Shown here piece by piece: positions 8,259 to 16,472 of a stretch of 64,000 nt of DNA (position 1 is its first letter; each line of letters begins with the position of its first letter). Under the pieces are notes generated by a model. That model did not search any database. It saw nothing but the letters and a program-made list of their open reading frames with translations, and was not told the DNA's origin. Origin of the DNA: Haloglomus salinum (GTDB taxonomy: Archaea; Halobacteriota; Halobacteria; Halobacteriales; Haloarculaceae); the NCBI RefSeq assembly GCF_024298825.1, contig NZ_CP101153.1:1984001-2048000 (forward strand). The letters are read 5' to 3'. Both the position numbers and the translations under genes were made by a program.

Positions 8259-10127
8259 ATGAGCGCCGCCATCGAACTCATCAGCGTCGTCGTGACGATA
8301 ATGGGGTTGGGCGTCGCCTCGCAGGTCCTCGCGGACCGGTTGCAGGTACCGAGCGTGGTGTTCCTCATCCTGGCGGGCGTCCTCGTCGGGCCGGAGGGAC
8401 TCGGCGTCATCACCCCGTCGGTCTTCGGGGAGACCCTCCAGGCCATCGTCGGACTGAGCGTCGCCATCATCGTGTTCGAGGGGGCGTTCCACCTGCGAAT
8501 CGAGCGGCTCAGGGGAGCCCAGCGGGAGACGCTCCTGCTGGTCACGCTCGGCGCGTTCGTCTCGCTGGTCGGCACGGCCGTCGTCGTCCGGTACGCGCTG
8601 GGCGCGCCGTGGGACGTGGCCATTCTCATCGGGTCGCTGCTCATCGCGACGGGCCCGACGGTCATCACGCCCATCATGAACGTCGTTCCCGTCCGCGAGC
8701 GGGTGGCCTCGACGCTCGAGACCGAGGGGGTCGTCAACGACGTCACGGCCGCCATCCTGGCCATCGTCACCTTCGAGTACGTCCTCCTCGGGTCGCAGGG
8801 GCCCCTGGCGCTCGTCGGCGAGTTCGCGCTCCGGTTCGGCCTCGGCATCGCCGTCGGCGGGACCATCGCCGCAGGCCTGTGGTACGTCCTCCGGCACGGC
8901 ACGCAGGCGGTGGAGAACGCTCCGCAGAACGCGCGGCTCATGGTGCTGGTCTCGTCGCTGGCGATGTACGGCGTCGCGGAGGTGCTGGGCGCGCGGTTCG
9001 GCGCCTCCGAAGCCGGCATCGCGGCGGTCGCGACCGGCGGGTTCGTGCTCGGCAACACGGACATCCCCTATCGAGACACCATCGAGCAGTTCAAGGGCGA
9101 CGTCTCGTTGCTGGTCATCGCGTTCGTGTTCATCACGCTCGCGTCGCTGCTCTCGCTGCGGGACCTGCTCTCGCTGGGCGTCGGCGGAATCGTCGCCGTC
9201 GTCGTCATCGCGGTCATCGTCCGGCCGCTGGGGGTGCTGCTCAGCACCGGCGGCGGCCGGCTGACGACCCCCGAACGGCTGTTCATCAGCGCGCTGGGTC
9301 CGCGGGGAATCATCCCGGCCAGCGTCGCGACCCTCTTCGCACTGGAACTCCAGGCGACGAACCAGACGGCGGCGACGACGCTCGTCGGCACCGTCTTCCT
9401 CGTCATCTTCGCCACCGTCGTGATTGAAGGCGGCCTGGCCCGTCACATCGCGCAGGCGCTCGACGTGATACCAATGCGTGCCATCATCATCGGCGGCGGC
9501 CGGGTCGGTCGCGAACTCGCACAGCGGCTCGAGGAGCGCGGCGAGGAGGTCGTCCTCATCGAGCGGGACGAGCAGGAATGCGAGCGGCTCAGGGAGAGGG
9601 GATTCACCGTCCACAAGGGCGACGGGACACGGCAGGAGGTGCTGGAGCGGGCCGGCGTCGGGAACGCTCGCATCGTCGCGGCGTCGACCCAGGACGACGA
9701 CGTGAACCTCCTCATCGGGCAGCTCGCGAAGAACACGTACGACATCGAGACGGTCGTCGCCCGCGTGAACGAGCCGTCCAACCTCGACGCGTTCGAGGAC
9801 CTGGACGTCGAGGCCATCTCCACCTCGATGTCGGTCGCGTGGTCGATGGACAACGTCATCGAACGGCCGGGCATCTCGAAGTGGATGACCGAACTCGACC
9901 GCGACGGCGACGTCCAGGAGGTCGAGGTCACCTCCGAGGACCACGCCGGGAAAACGGTCGCGACGCTGGGTGAGGAGCTCCCCGAGGGGTGCCACCTGGC
10001 GCTCATCAGTCGCGACGAGACCAACCGACTCCCCGAGGCCGACGACACCATCGAGCTGGGCGACCACCTGACGTTCATCGGCCGGCGGTCGGCCGTCCGG
10101 GAGGCCATCGACTACTGTACCAGCTGA
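8259..10127 (+). CDS. CPA1-type cation:proton antiporter with TrkA-N/TrkA-C domains
   Basis: A 622-aa membrane protein. Residues ~1-400 carry about 12 hydrophobic segments with NhaP/CPA1 hallmarks (LILAGVLVGPEGLG, FEGAFHLRIERL, LLIATGPTVITPIM, ALGPRGIIPASVATLFAL). Residues ~405-540 form a Rossmann TrkA-N/RCK domain (AIIIGGGRVGRELAQRLEERGEEVVLIERD). The end is a TrkA-C-like domain (SLPEADDTIELGDHLTFIG-type ending). It probably exchanges Na+ or K+ for protons across the membrane under nucleotide control, a core function in a halophile. The ATG at 8259 follows GGAGG and starts the first membrane helix; a GTG at 8166 in the same frame would add a hydrophilic N-terminus. Confidence 0.9.
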   Translation: MSAAIELISVVVTIMGLGVASQVLADRLQVPSVVFLILAGVLVGPEGLGVITPSVFGETLQAIVGLSVAIIVFEGAFHLRIERLRGAQRETLLLVTLGAFVSLVGTAVVVRYALGAPWDVAILIGSLLIATGPTVITPIMNVVPVRERVASTLETEGVVNDVTAAILAIVTFEYVLLGSQGPLALVGEFALRFGLGIAVGGTIAAGLWYVLRHGTQAVENAPQNARLMVLVSSLAMYGVAEVLGARFGASEAGIAAVATGGFVLGNTDIPYRDTIEQFKGDVSLLVIAFVFITLASLLSLRDLLSLGVGGIVAVVVIAVIVRPLGVLLSTGGGRLTTPERLFISALGPRGIIPASVATLFALELQATNQTAATTLVGTVFLVIFATVVIEGGLARHIAQALDVIPMRAIIIGGGRVGRELAQRLEERGEEVVLIERDEQECERLRERGFTVHKGDGTRQEVLERAGVGNARIVAASTQDDDVNLLIGQLAKNTYDIETVVARVNEPSNLDAFEDLDVEAISTSMSVAWSMDNVIERPGISKWMTELDRDGDVQEVEVTSEDHAGKTVATLGEELPEGCHLALISRDETNRLPEADDTIELGDHLTFIGRRSAVREAIDYCTS

Positions 10128-10246
10128 TGGCAGGTGAGCGCGGACGCAGTGCCTTGAGATTCGAACTCGACTGTTGAAAGATAATGGCGTGCTATGCAAC
10201 ATAATATGGCACATTCATCCTCTAATTGTGGCCGATATAGATTATA

Positions 10247-11614
10247 TCACGGCTTCACGGTCGGGTCCGTCACCCGGCCGAGGAACAGCACGGCGTCGGT
10301 CGGCCGGTCGCGGATGCAGAACAGGAACGGCCGGTCGAGGGTGATGGACGGGTGGCCCGACACCTGGTCACCGAGACTCGCGGAGATGGCGACCGCGACG
10401 GTCCCCTCCTCGTCGACCGCGACGTAGGTGTCCTGCAGGACGTGGCTGAGATGGAGACCATCGGCGGCGCTCGGCGGGTCCGTCATCCCGCCGAAATCAG
10501 CGGCGGCGCGGTCGAACGCCGTCGTCATCCCCAGCCGCTTCAGCGGGCCGTTCAGCTCGAACTCGTTGGCGAAGGTGAACTTCGGCATCGTCACCGACGC
10601 CTTCCCGGGGTCGCGCTCGTCGAACTCGTCGAATCGTGACTGCAGCCACCCGCCGTCGATCGCTGCCTCCAGCTCTGCGAGCGACCGTTCGCGCTCCGGG
10701 ACGACCAGCACCATGCTCAGGTCGCCGCCGACGTACGGGAGTTCGACGGCCCGGTAGCCGACGCCCGCCTCGGAGTCGTCGGGGTACTCCCGGAGGAGCG
10801 TGAACTGCCCCTCCTGGTGCATCAGCGGCACGTCGACGGTCGAGCCGCCCGGTCGGGTGAACTCGCCGCGCTCGGTGTCGTCGGGGTCGAACGACTGCTG
10901 CCAGTCGGCGCGCAGCGCGACGGCGTTGGTGAGCGCAAATCTGGTGAGCTCGGTGACGGCGTCCGGACCGAGGAGTTCGTCTACCCGGCCGTCCGAGGCG
11001 CGTTTCCCCCAGTCGTTGATGCGCCGGCGGGCGGCGTCCGGCGACGACTCGAAGTCCACCTCGCGGAGGTCAGCGCCGTAGTTCTCGGCCAGTGTCCCGC
11101 GGAACGCGTCGGCGAAGGGATAACCCGTCTGTCCCCAGAACGCGTTCGCCAGCCCCAGCGAGAACCGGTTGACGTTCCACAGCTGCGGGAACTCCCGGTG
11201 CTGAACACCCCGGCCGCGGCCGTCGAGGTCGTGCTGGAGGGCGCCGACGGCGGGATGCAGGCGGCCCTGCTCGAGCGGGAAGTGACACGTCTCGGCCATC
11301 CGGCGTTCGGTCTCGCCGCGGGCGCCCGCCCACGTCATCGCCAGCGCGCTCGACAGGCCGAGCGGGGAGACCATCGCGTTCGGCGCTCCGTCGGGGAGTT
11401 CCGAGAGGAGGTCCAGCCCGAAGGCGGTGCAGCCACGGGCGTACGCGTCGACGGCCTCGTCGCTGGTGTCCGGCCTGCCGTCGGGACCGCTCACCTCGGC
11501 GCCGCCGGCGCCACGGAAGGTGTCGACGCCGAGCACACTGGCGAGCCCCAGTCCCGCGAGGCCGACGGCGCGGCGGCGGGTCAGGTCGACATCCGGGTCG
11601 AGACGCTCGCGCAT
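10247..11614 (-). CDS. Serpin-family protease inhibitor with Tat signal
   Basis: A 455-aa protein. The N-terminus (TRRRAVGLAGLGLASVLG) is a twin-arginine signal, so it is probably exported folded. The serpin fold is evident from SPLGLSSALAMTWAGARGET, the LANAFWGQTGYPF and NDWGKRASDGRVDELL blocks, LTNAVALRADW, PLKRLGMTTAFD, the hinge EEGTVAVA, and the C-terminal RPFLFCIRD. The reactive-centre loop can be aligned without gaps to alpha-1-antitrypsin from the hinge Gly404 (P15) to RPF, placing Val418 at P1 and Ser419 at P1'. A full-length loop with small hinge residues suggests an inhibitor of serine proteases, perhaps the cell's own halolysins. Target unknown. Confidence 0.92.
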   Translation of the reverse strand: MRERLDPDVDLTRRRAVGLAGLGLASVLGVDTFRGAGGAEVSGPDGRPDTSDEAVDAYARGCTAFGLDLLSELPDGAPNAMVSPLGLSSALAMTWAGARGETERRMAETCHFPLEQGRLHPAVGALQHDLDGRGRGVQHREFPQLWNVNRFSLGLANAFWGQTGYPFADAFRGTLAENYGADLREVDFESSPDAARRRINDWGKRASDGRVDELLGPDAVTELTRFALTNAVALRADWQQSFDPDDTERGEFTRPGGSTVDVPLMHQEGQFTLLREYPDDSEAGVGYRAVELPYVGGDLSMVLVVPERERSLAELEAAIDGGWLQSRFDEFDERDPGKASVTMPKFTFANEFELNGPLKRLGMTTAFDRAAADFGGMTDPPSAADGLHLSHVLQDTYVAVDEEGTVAVAISASLGDQVSGHPSITLDRPFLFCIRDRPTDAVLFLGRVTDPTVKP

Positions 11615-11687
11615 GGCCGGCCCGTCGGCACGAGCGGAGAAGAGCGCCCGCGTTTTGCACGGGTGTAACCGGTACGGCTCCCCCGTC

Positions 11688-12683
11688 CTATCGAACCCGC
11701 GTGTCCACCAGCTCGAACGGGTAGCCGTTGTCGTTGTCGTCGGCGTGCTCGTAGACGACGTGTGCGGTCGCCACGTCCTGGATGGCCAGTCCCGTGGAAT
11801 CGAACAGCGTGACGCCGTCGCCGGGTTCGCGGCCGGGTTTCTCGCCGGTGACGATCTCGCCGAGTTCCCCGTAGAGGTCGTCGTCGCCCAGTAGCCCCTC
11901 GCCCCAGGGGACGTTTATCTCGCCCGAGTGGGTGCACTGCTCGTAGTCGTCGATGACGAGCTTGGCATCGAGCAGTGTCTCGTCCCCGTGTTCGTGCTTG
12001 CCGGGCGCGTCGGCGCCCATGGCGTTGACGTGGGTACGCTCACCCAGCGCCCCCCGCGGGACGATGGGCTCCTCGACGGGCGTCACCGTCGAGAGCACAT
12101 CGCACGCCGCGGCCTCCTCGATACTCCCCCCGCGCACGTCGTACTCGTCCTCGTAGCGCTCGACGAAGGCGGCGACTGCCTCCTCGCGCACGTCCGCGAC
12201 GACGACCTCCTCGATGTCGCGGACGCAGGCGATACCCTCCAGCTGGGTGTAGGACTGCACCCCGGCGCCGACGATGCCGAGCGAGGTGGCGTCCTCGATG
12301 GCGAGGTGGTCGGTGGCGACCGCGGCGGCCGCGCCCGTCCGGAGTCGGGTGAGGGTGGTCCCGTCCATCAGCCCGAGCGGGAAGGCGTTGCGCGGGTCCG
12401 AGTAGACCATCGTCCCGAGGACGGTGGGCAGGTCGTACTGCTCGACGTTGTCCGTGTGGACGTTGACCCACTTGATGCCGGCCGCGTCCCAGTCGCCCGC
12501 ATCCATGTACGCCGGCATCGACCGGAAGTCCCCGTTGTACCGGGGGAGGTCGATGTAGCTCTTGGCGGGCATCTGCGTGTCGCCGCGCTGGTAGGCGCCG
12601 AAGGCCTCCTCGACGGCCCGAATCACGTCCGGCATCTGCGCGTTCTCGCGCACGTCGGACGGGTTCAGGAGGAGCGTCTGCAT
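11688..12683 (-). CDS. Ornithine cyclodeaminase / alanine dehydrogenase family enzyme
   Basis: A 331-aa NAD(P)-dependent enzyme of the ornithine cyclodeaminase/mu-crystallin family. The N-terminal substrate half includes MPAKSYIDLP, RSMPAYM and GIKWVNVHTDN. The Rossmann half begins with SLGIVGAGVQSYTQL, followed by VVVADVREEAVAAF and HVNAMGADAPGKHE. The archaeal member from Archaeoglobus is an alanine dehydrogenase, and haloarchaeal proteins of this family are often annotated so. The exact substrate cannot be read from sequence. The ATG at 12683 is chosen because upstream sequence in this frame has no coding character. It is divergent from a lipoprotein gene. Confidence 0.88.
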   Translation of the reverse strand: MQTLLLNPSDVRENAQMPDVIRAVEEAFGAYQRGDTQMPAKSYIDLPRYNGDFRSMPAYMDAGDWDAAGIKWVNVHTDNVEQYDLPTVLGTMVYSDPRNAFPLGLMDGTTLTRLRTGAAAAVATDHLAIEDATSLGIVGAGVQSYTQLEGIACVRDIEEVVVADVREEAVAAFVERYEDEYDVRGGSIEEAAACDVLSTVTPVEEPIVPRGALGERTHVNAMGADAPGKHEHGDETLLDAKLVIDDYEQCTHSGEINVPWGEGLLGDDDLYGELGEIVTGEKPGREPGDGVTLFDSTGLAIQDVATAHVVYEHADDNDNGYPFELVDTRVR

Positions 12684-12836
12684 GGGCGGCAATTCTTGCT
12701 TCCCCCACTTCGCTGTTCCCCTCCCATCGTCGGGTCGGGAGCCGGCCGTGCTGGTCGGAGCCGGTTGGCCGACGGTCGGGTAGCCGTCGCGGCGGCCGCC
12801 GGAACCCGTATGCTCCGTGCGTCCGAACCACGGGAC

Positions 12837-13745
12837 ATGCATCGGCTCGGGGCCGTCGCGCTCGCCTGTCTGCTCGTTCTCGCGGGCTGCAGCGCGGTTC
12901 CCGGAGGCGGGACCGGGAGTGGGGACGGCGGCGCGAGCGACCGGACGGAGACGTTGACACCGGTTGCCGTTCCGGAGACGGCGACTCCGGTCGAGCGACT
13001 CGCGCCCGGGCTCACGGCCCGTGGGGTGACCGACCCGCTGACGCTGGCGAACGCGCACGCCAACGCGCTCGGGGACCGCTACCGCTTCCACTCGAACTGG
13101 ACCGTTCGCTACCGGAACGGCTCCGTCCACGCCCGCGCCGACCAGACCACCGCCGCGGTGCCCGGGCGCTTCCGCTCGCGCATCACCGTCGCCGGTAACA
13201 CCGGCTTCCTCACCAACGGCGCCACGACCACGGTGACCGTCTGGGCAAACGAGTCGGTCCTGTTCGAGCGGCTCGAGCGCGACGGGATGAGCAGCTACCG
13301 CTACCTCGGCCCGGAGACGTACAACGGCGGTGCCGGCTTCTACAGCACGCTCCGCCGGCCGATCCCCTGGCGCGACCACTACGCCGTCTTCGCGGGTGTG
13401 TCGACCCGCGTCGCCGACCGGACGGCCGGCGGCGACACAGCCCCGACGACGTACACCCTCGTCGGCGAGCGCCTGCGTGACCCCATGACCTTCGCCGCGG
13501 CGACTGGCGTCAGCGAGCCGCGGAACGTCTCGCTCCGGGCGACCGTGACCGAGCGCGGCGTCGTCCGTTCGCTCGACCTGTCGTACGAGGGGCGCCTGCG
13601 CGGCGGGGAGCCGGTCCGGGTCTCCCGCTCGGTCGTCTACCGCGAGCCGGTGGGCGACGTGTCGCGCCCGCCCTGGTACCGGGCGGCGCTGAACGGGAGC
13701 CGGAACAGCCGCGGGAACGTCCCGAACCCGCGACTGGCGGGGTGA
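12837..13745 (+). CDS. Lipoprotein, DUF7537-like
   Basis: A 302-aa putative lipoprotein. The signal peptide ends with the lipobox LVLAGC (cysteine ~20), followed by a Gly/Ser-rich linker and TETLTPVAVPETATPVE. The mature part begins with LTLANAHANALGDRYRF and N-glycosylation-like NWT/NGS sites, then a beta-rich body (FRSRITVAGNT, VTVWANESVLFERL). This pattern of a leading helix with ANAH and a lipid-binding-like beta sheet resembles a haloarchaeal lipoprotein family; the DUF number is from memory. An ATG at 12810 is an alternative start but would place nine residues before the signal. Role unknown. Confidence 0.8.
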   Translation: MHRLGAVALACLLVLAGCSAVPGGGTGSGDGGASDRTETLTPVAVPETATPVERLAPGLTARGVTDPLTLANAHANALGDRYRFHSNWTVRYRNGSVHARADQTTAAVPGRFRSRITVAGNTGFLTNGATTTVTVWANESVLFERLERDGMSSYRYLGPETYNGGAGFYSTLRRPIPWRDHYAVFAGVSTRVADRTAGGDTAPTTYTLVGERLRDPMTFAAATGVSEPRNVSLRATVTERGVVRSLDLSYEGRLRGGEPVRVSRSVVYREPVGDVSRPPWYRAALNGSRNSRGNVPNPRLAG

Positions 13746-13776
13746 ACGTGCCGAGGGAACGAGAGCGCAGCTACCC

Positions 13777-13794
13777 GATGCGATGTATCGCATC
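13777..13794. other. Perfect 7-bp stem inverted repeat
   Basis: GATGCGA and TCGCATC are separated by TGTA just after the lipoprotein gene. The stem precedes T-runs at 13827-13832 and 13841-13846, so it may help 3'-end formation. Confidence 0.5.
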
Positions 13795-13826
13795 CGCGCG
13801 AGCGACCGTAGGGAGCGAGGAGCGGC

Positions 13827-13892
13827 TTTTTTGGTGCAGATTTTTTGGCCGAGCGGTTCGCCGGCGGAGCCGGCGAACCCGAGGCGAAAAAA
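13827..13892. terminator. Bidirectional terminator region
   Basis: Two T6 runs on the plus strand (13827-13832, 13841-13846) follow the lipoprotein gene. An 11-bp perfect inverted repeat (GGTTCGCCGGC at 13855-13865 with its complement at 13869-13879) lies next to an A6 run at 13887-13892, which reads as U6 downstream of engB. Archaeal termination uses oligo-U tracts, so both convergent genes have one. Confidence 0.65.
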
Positions 13893-13898
13893 GGTGCG

Positions 13899-14519
13899 TT
13901 AGAAGAACTTGAACAGGTCGTCGCGCTTCGCCGCGTGGAGGTGGTGCCGGACGGCCTGGTTCAGGGGCTCGATGCGGCCCTGTTTCGCGACGATGGGGGC
14001 GATGGTCTCCTCCTCCCACTGCTGCCACGGTGGGTAGAGTCCGAAGCGGTCGGCGATGTCGTCGAGGCGCTCGTCGCGGTCGTCGACCTTGTCCATCTTG
14101 TTGACCGCCAGCACCGCGGGGATGTCGAGTTCCTGCAGGAACGAGAACAGCTCGACCGTGTGGGGGATCTCCTCGGGGCCGGAGTGGCGGTCGATGATGT
14201 CGACCGCGGCCTTCCCGTCGAGGACGACGACGCCGGCGAGTATCTGCTCGGCGTACTGCTCCAGATAGCGGACGATGTCGGTCTTGATGTTCTCGCGGCG
14301 CCCTTCGTCGACGCCCGCCATGAACCCGAAGCCGGGCAGGTCCGTCACGACGAAATCCTCCGAGGCCCAGTCGTAGTGGTTCGGCTCCCGCGTGACCCCC
14401 GGTTTCCCGCCGGTGTCGAACTTGTGGCCCGTTATCTCGCGCATCAGCGTGGACTTGCCCACGTTCGACCGCCCGAGGAGGGCCACCTCGGCGTCGCGGT
14501 CCGGGCGTGTCTCGAACAT
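13899..14519 (-). CDS. engB: Ribosome-associated GTPase EngB
   Basis: A 206-aa TRAFAC-class GTPase of the EngB/YihA family. The P-loop is GRSNVGKST (residues 16-24), G2 is in [14 protein letters not shown]3 is DLPGFG (60-65), G4 is NKMD (140-143). EngB takes part in large-subunit assembly in bacteria, and archaeal members are thought to act likewise. The start at 14519 puts the P-loop at the usual distance; the frame remains open upstream but encodes nothing recognisable. It ends just beyond a terminator shared with the convergent lipoprotein gene. Confidence 0.93.
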   Translation of the reverse strand: MFETRPDRDAEVALLGRSNVGKSTLMREITGHKFDTGGKPGVTREPNHYDWASEDFVVTDLPGFGFMAGVDEGRRENIKTDIVRYLEQYAEQILAGVVVLDGKAAVDIIDRHSGPEEIPHTVELFSFLQELDIPAVLAVNKMDKVDDRDERLDDIADRFGLYPPWQQWEEETIAPIVAKQGRIEPLNQAVRHHLHAAKRDDLFKFF

Positions 14520-14649
14520 GTACAGAGGCAGTGGGCTTGTGGGGATAAGGCGTGCGGGTCGAGGTACGAGGCTGCGGCGCGTACCGGGAGAACTGTCCGC
14601 TCGCTCGAACCACAGCCTACATGCCACGGACCCACATACGGAGTCGCCA

Positions 14650-15135
14650 ATGCCCGACGAGCCGGCCCACGAGATGCCCGAGGACGCGGCAGCGATGATC
14701 ACCGAGTACCTGGAGAACCAGCACGAGTTCCTGTCGTGGCTCGGGTTCACCGTCGAGGAGTTCACCGCCGACCGGCTCGTCGGGCGCATCCCGTTCGACG
14801 AGAAACTCACCAATCCGACCGAGCCGCCGACGGTGCAGGGCGGCGTCGCCTCCACGCTCGTCGATACGACCGGCGGCATCGCGCTCCGGCCGTATCTGGC
14901 CGACCCCGTCAACGACGGCATCGCCACCATCAACCTCAACGTCAACTACCTCCGGCGGGCCGGCGGGGACCTCGTGGCGACCGCCGAACCCATCCGCGCC
15001 GGTGGGTCGGTCGGCGTCTCCTACATCGAGGTCGTCAGCGAGGTGCCCGGCGAGGGGCAGAAACCGGTCGCCGCGGGGACGGGCGCGTACCGGCTGTTCA
15101 ACTCCGAGCGCGAGGACGGGGGCGAGGGCGAGTAG
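14650..15135 (+). CDS. PaaI-family (hotdog) thioesterase
   Basis: A 161-aa single-domain hotdog-fold protein. The family signature is visible in [24 protein letters not shown], followed by the strands [23 protein letters not shown] and VGVSYIEVV. PaaI-type enzymes hydrolyse acyl-CoA thioesters such as hydroxyphenylacetyl-CoA; the substrate here is unknown. It is transcribed divergently from engB, and its stop lies two bases from the end of the convergent acetyltransferase gene. Confidence 0.88.
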   Translation: MPDEPAHEMPEDAAAMITEYLENQHEFLSWLGFTVEEFTADRLVGRIPFDEKLTNPTEPPTVQGGVASTLVDTTGGIALRPYLADPVNDGIATINLNVNYLRRAGGDLVATAEPIRAGGSVGVSYIEVVSEVPGEGQKPVAAGTGAYRLFNSEREDGGEGE

Positions 15136-15136
15136 G

Positions 15137-15619
15137 TCACAGGCGCGTCGCGTACCTGACTCCGACGATCTGCCCCGCCGCGTACGACACCCGCTCGACC
15201 CGCTCGTAGCCCAACGACTCGTACAGCCCCTGTGCCGCGTACTGTTCCTCGCCCGTCTCCAGCACGACGCGCTCGGCACCGCGCTCGCGGGCGATATCCT
15301 CCAGCGCCCGGACGATGGCCCGGCCGTGTCCCAGTCCCTGCTGCGCGGGCAGCACGGCGACCCGCGTCATCTCGACCGCGGACAGGCCATCGTCCTGGCC
15401 TGGCTCGACCGGCCGGAGGCCGCCCACCGCGACCACCTCGCCGTCGGCCTCGCCGACGAGGAACGCGCCGTCGGCGTACGCCTCGGTCGGAGCGTCGAGG
15501 TCCGAGTGGTCCGCGGCCGCGAGGTAGGCATCCGCATCCCGCATCGCGCGCTCGTAGACGGCCCGGACCCGCCCCGCATCGGCGGAAGTGGCTCGACGGA
15601 TGTGGCGGGCGTCGCTCAT
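15137..15619 (-). CDS. GNAT-family N-acetyltransferase
   Basis: A 160-aa acetyltransferase. The acetyl-CoA binding motif A is VAVLPAQQGLGHGRAIVRALED (R/Q-x-x-G-x-G/A pattern), preceded by the GLRPVEPG and VEMTRVAV strands and followed by ERVVLETGEEQYAAQGLYESLGYE. It probably transfers acetyl from acetyl-CoA to an amine; substrate unknown. A second, diverged GNAT gene lies 98 bp upstream on the same strand. The ATG at 15619 was chosen because the domain starts there (RHIRRATSAD). Confidence 0.88.
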   Translation of the reverse strand: MSDARHIRRATSADAGRVRAVYERAMRDADAYLAAADHSDLDAPTEAYADGAFLVGEADGEVVAVGGLRPVEPGQDDGLSAVEMTRVAVLPAQQGLGHGRAIVRALEDIARERGAERVVLETGEEQYAAQGLYESLGYERVERVSYAAGQIVGVRYATRL

Positions 15620-15717
15620 GCCGGGTCCCTGTTCCCGTAACGGTTTCAGAGCACCGGCTACCGGCAACGTAATGGCTGAACGCTCCAGATAGAGTGGATA
15701 CGATATCGATAATGGAA

Positions 15718-16341
15718 TCATATCTGCTTTTTGCCGTTTCGGATATCCGTTATGGACTTCTCGAATCTGACGAGTTCGTACTCGCCCTCCTGCAGCCGGC
15801 CGACCTCCTCGTACCCCCGCGACCGGTAGAGTTCGACCCCGGCGCGCTGGCGGGCCGCGGTGGTCAGCACGGCCCAGTCGAACCCCGCGTCGGCGGCGCG
15901 GTGCTCCAGTTCGTCAAGCACGGCGGCCCCGAGCCCGTGCCCCTGCACTTCGGGCGCGACGGCGATGCGGAACAGTTCGACGGCCGCGGCGGGGTCGGCC
16001 TCGCCGCCCGTGAACCCCTCGTGGCCGCCCGGCGGGAGGTCGCTCGCCGGGCGGAACCCACCCATCGCGACGATGCCTGACGGCGCCGCCCCGTCCGCCT
16101 CGCCGACGAGGAACTCTCCGCCGTCGAGGTACGTCGCCGGGATGGCGTCGAGGTCGTCGGTGCCGGGCACGTCGTCGGCGTCGGTGCCGGCGTCCCGAAG
16201 TGCCCGCTCGTGGAGGGCGTGGAGGTCGGCGGGGTCGTCGCGCGAGGGGTCGAAACGGCGGAGCCTGATGCGGTCGCTCCCTGCGGCACCTGCGTCGGTG
16301 CCGTCCGTCGGGTCCCGGGGCTCGGCGCCGTTCTCGCTCAC
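15718..16341 (-). CDS. GNAT-family N-acetyltransferase, second copy
   Basis: About 207 aa. After a hydrophilic leader comes IRLRRFDPSRDDPADLHAL, then EFLVGEADG, IVAMGGFRP, and motif A as IAVAPEVQGHGLGAAVLDELE, ending with VELYRSRGYEEVGR. The same fold as the gene at 15137-15619, but only weakly similar, so the two are old paralogs or independent arrivals. An insert between the first strands (TDADDVPGTDDLDAIP) is acidic. A GTG at 16341 is taken as the start; a GTG at 16410 in frame would add 23 residues of non-typical composition. Substrate unknown. Confidence 0.82.
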   Translation of the reverse strand: MSENGAEPRDPTDGTDAGAAGSDRIRLRRFDPSRDDPADLHALHERALRDAGTDADDVPGTDDLDAIPATYLDGGEFLVGEADGAAPSGIVAMGGFRPASDLPPGGHEGFTGGEADPAAAVELFRIAVAPEVQGHGLGAAVLDELEHRAADAGFDWAVLTTAARQRAGVELYRSRGYEEVGRLQEGEYELVRFEKSITDIRNGKKQI

Positions 16342-16472
16342 GTGGACGACGGCGTTCGCCGGTGGCTTCAATCGTGGGGGGTCGACCGCGAGGACACGAC
16401 GGCTCGTCACTGTGCTCCACCACCCATTTACCCGGCGGGGTGTTGCCGACGCACGATGAGGGGTGCCCCGTG

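Noticed and set aside
8127-10214. A 695-aa minus-strand frame opposite the antiporter
   Set aside because: It mirrors the codon bias of the real plus-strand gene, and its protein (Asp/Arg/His-rich, no hydrophobic core) matches nothing.
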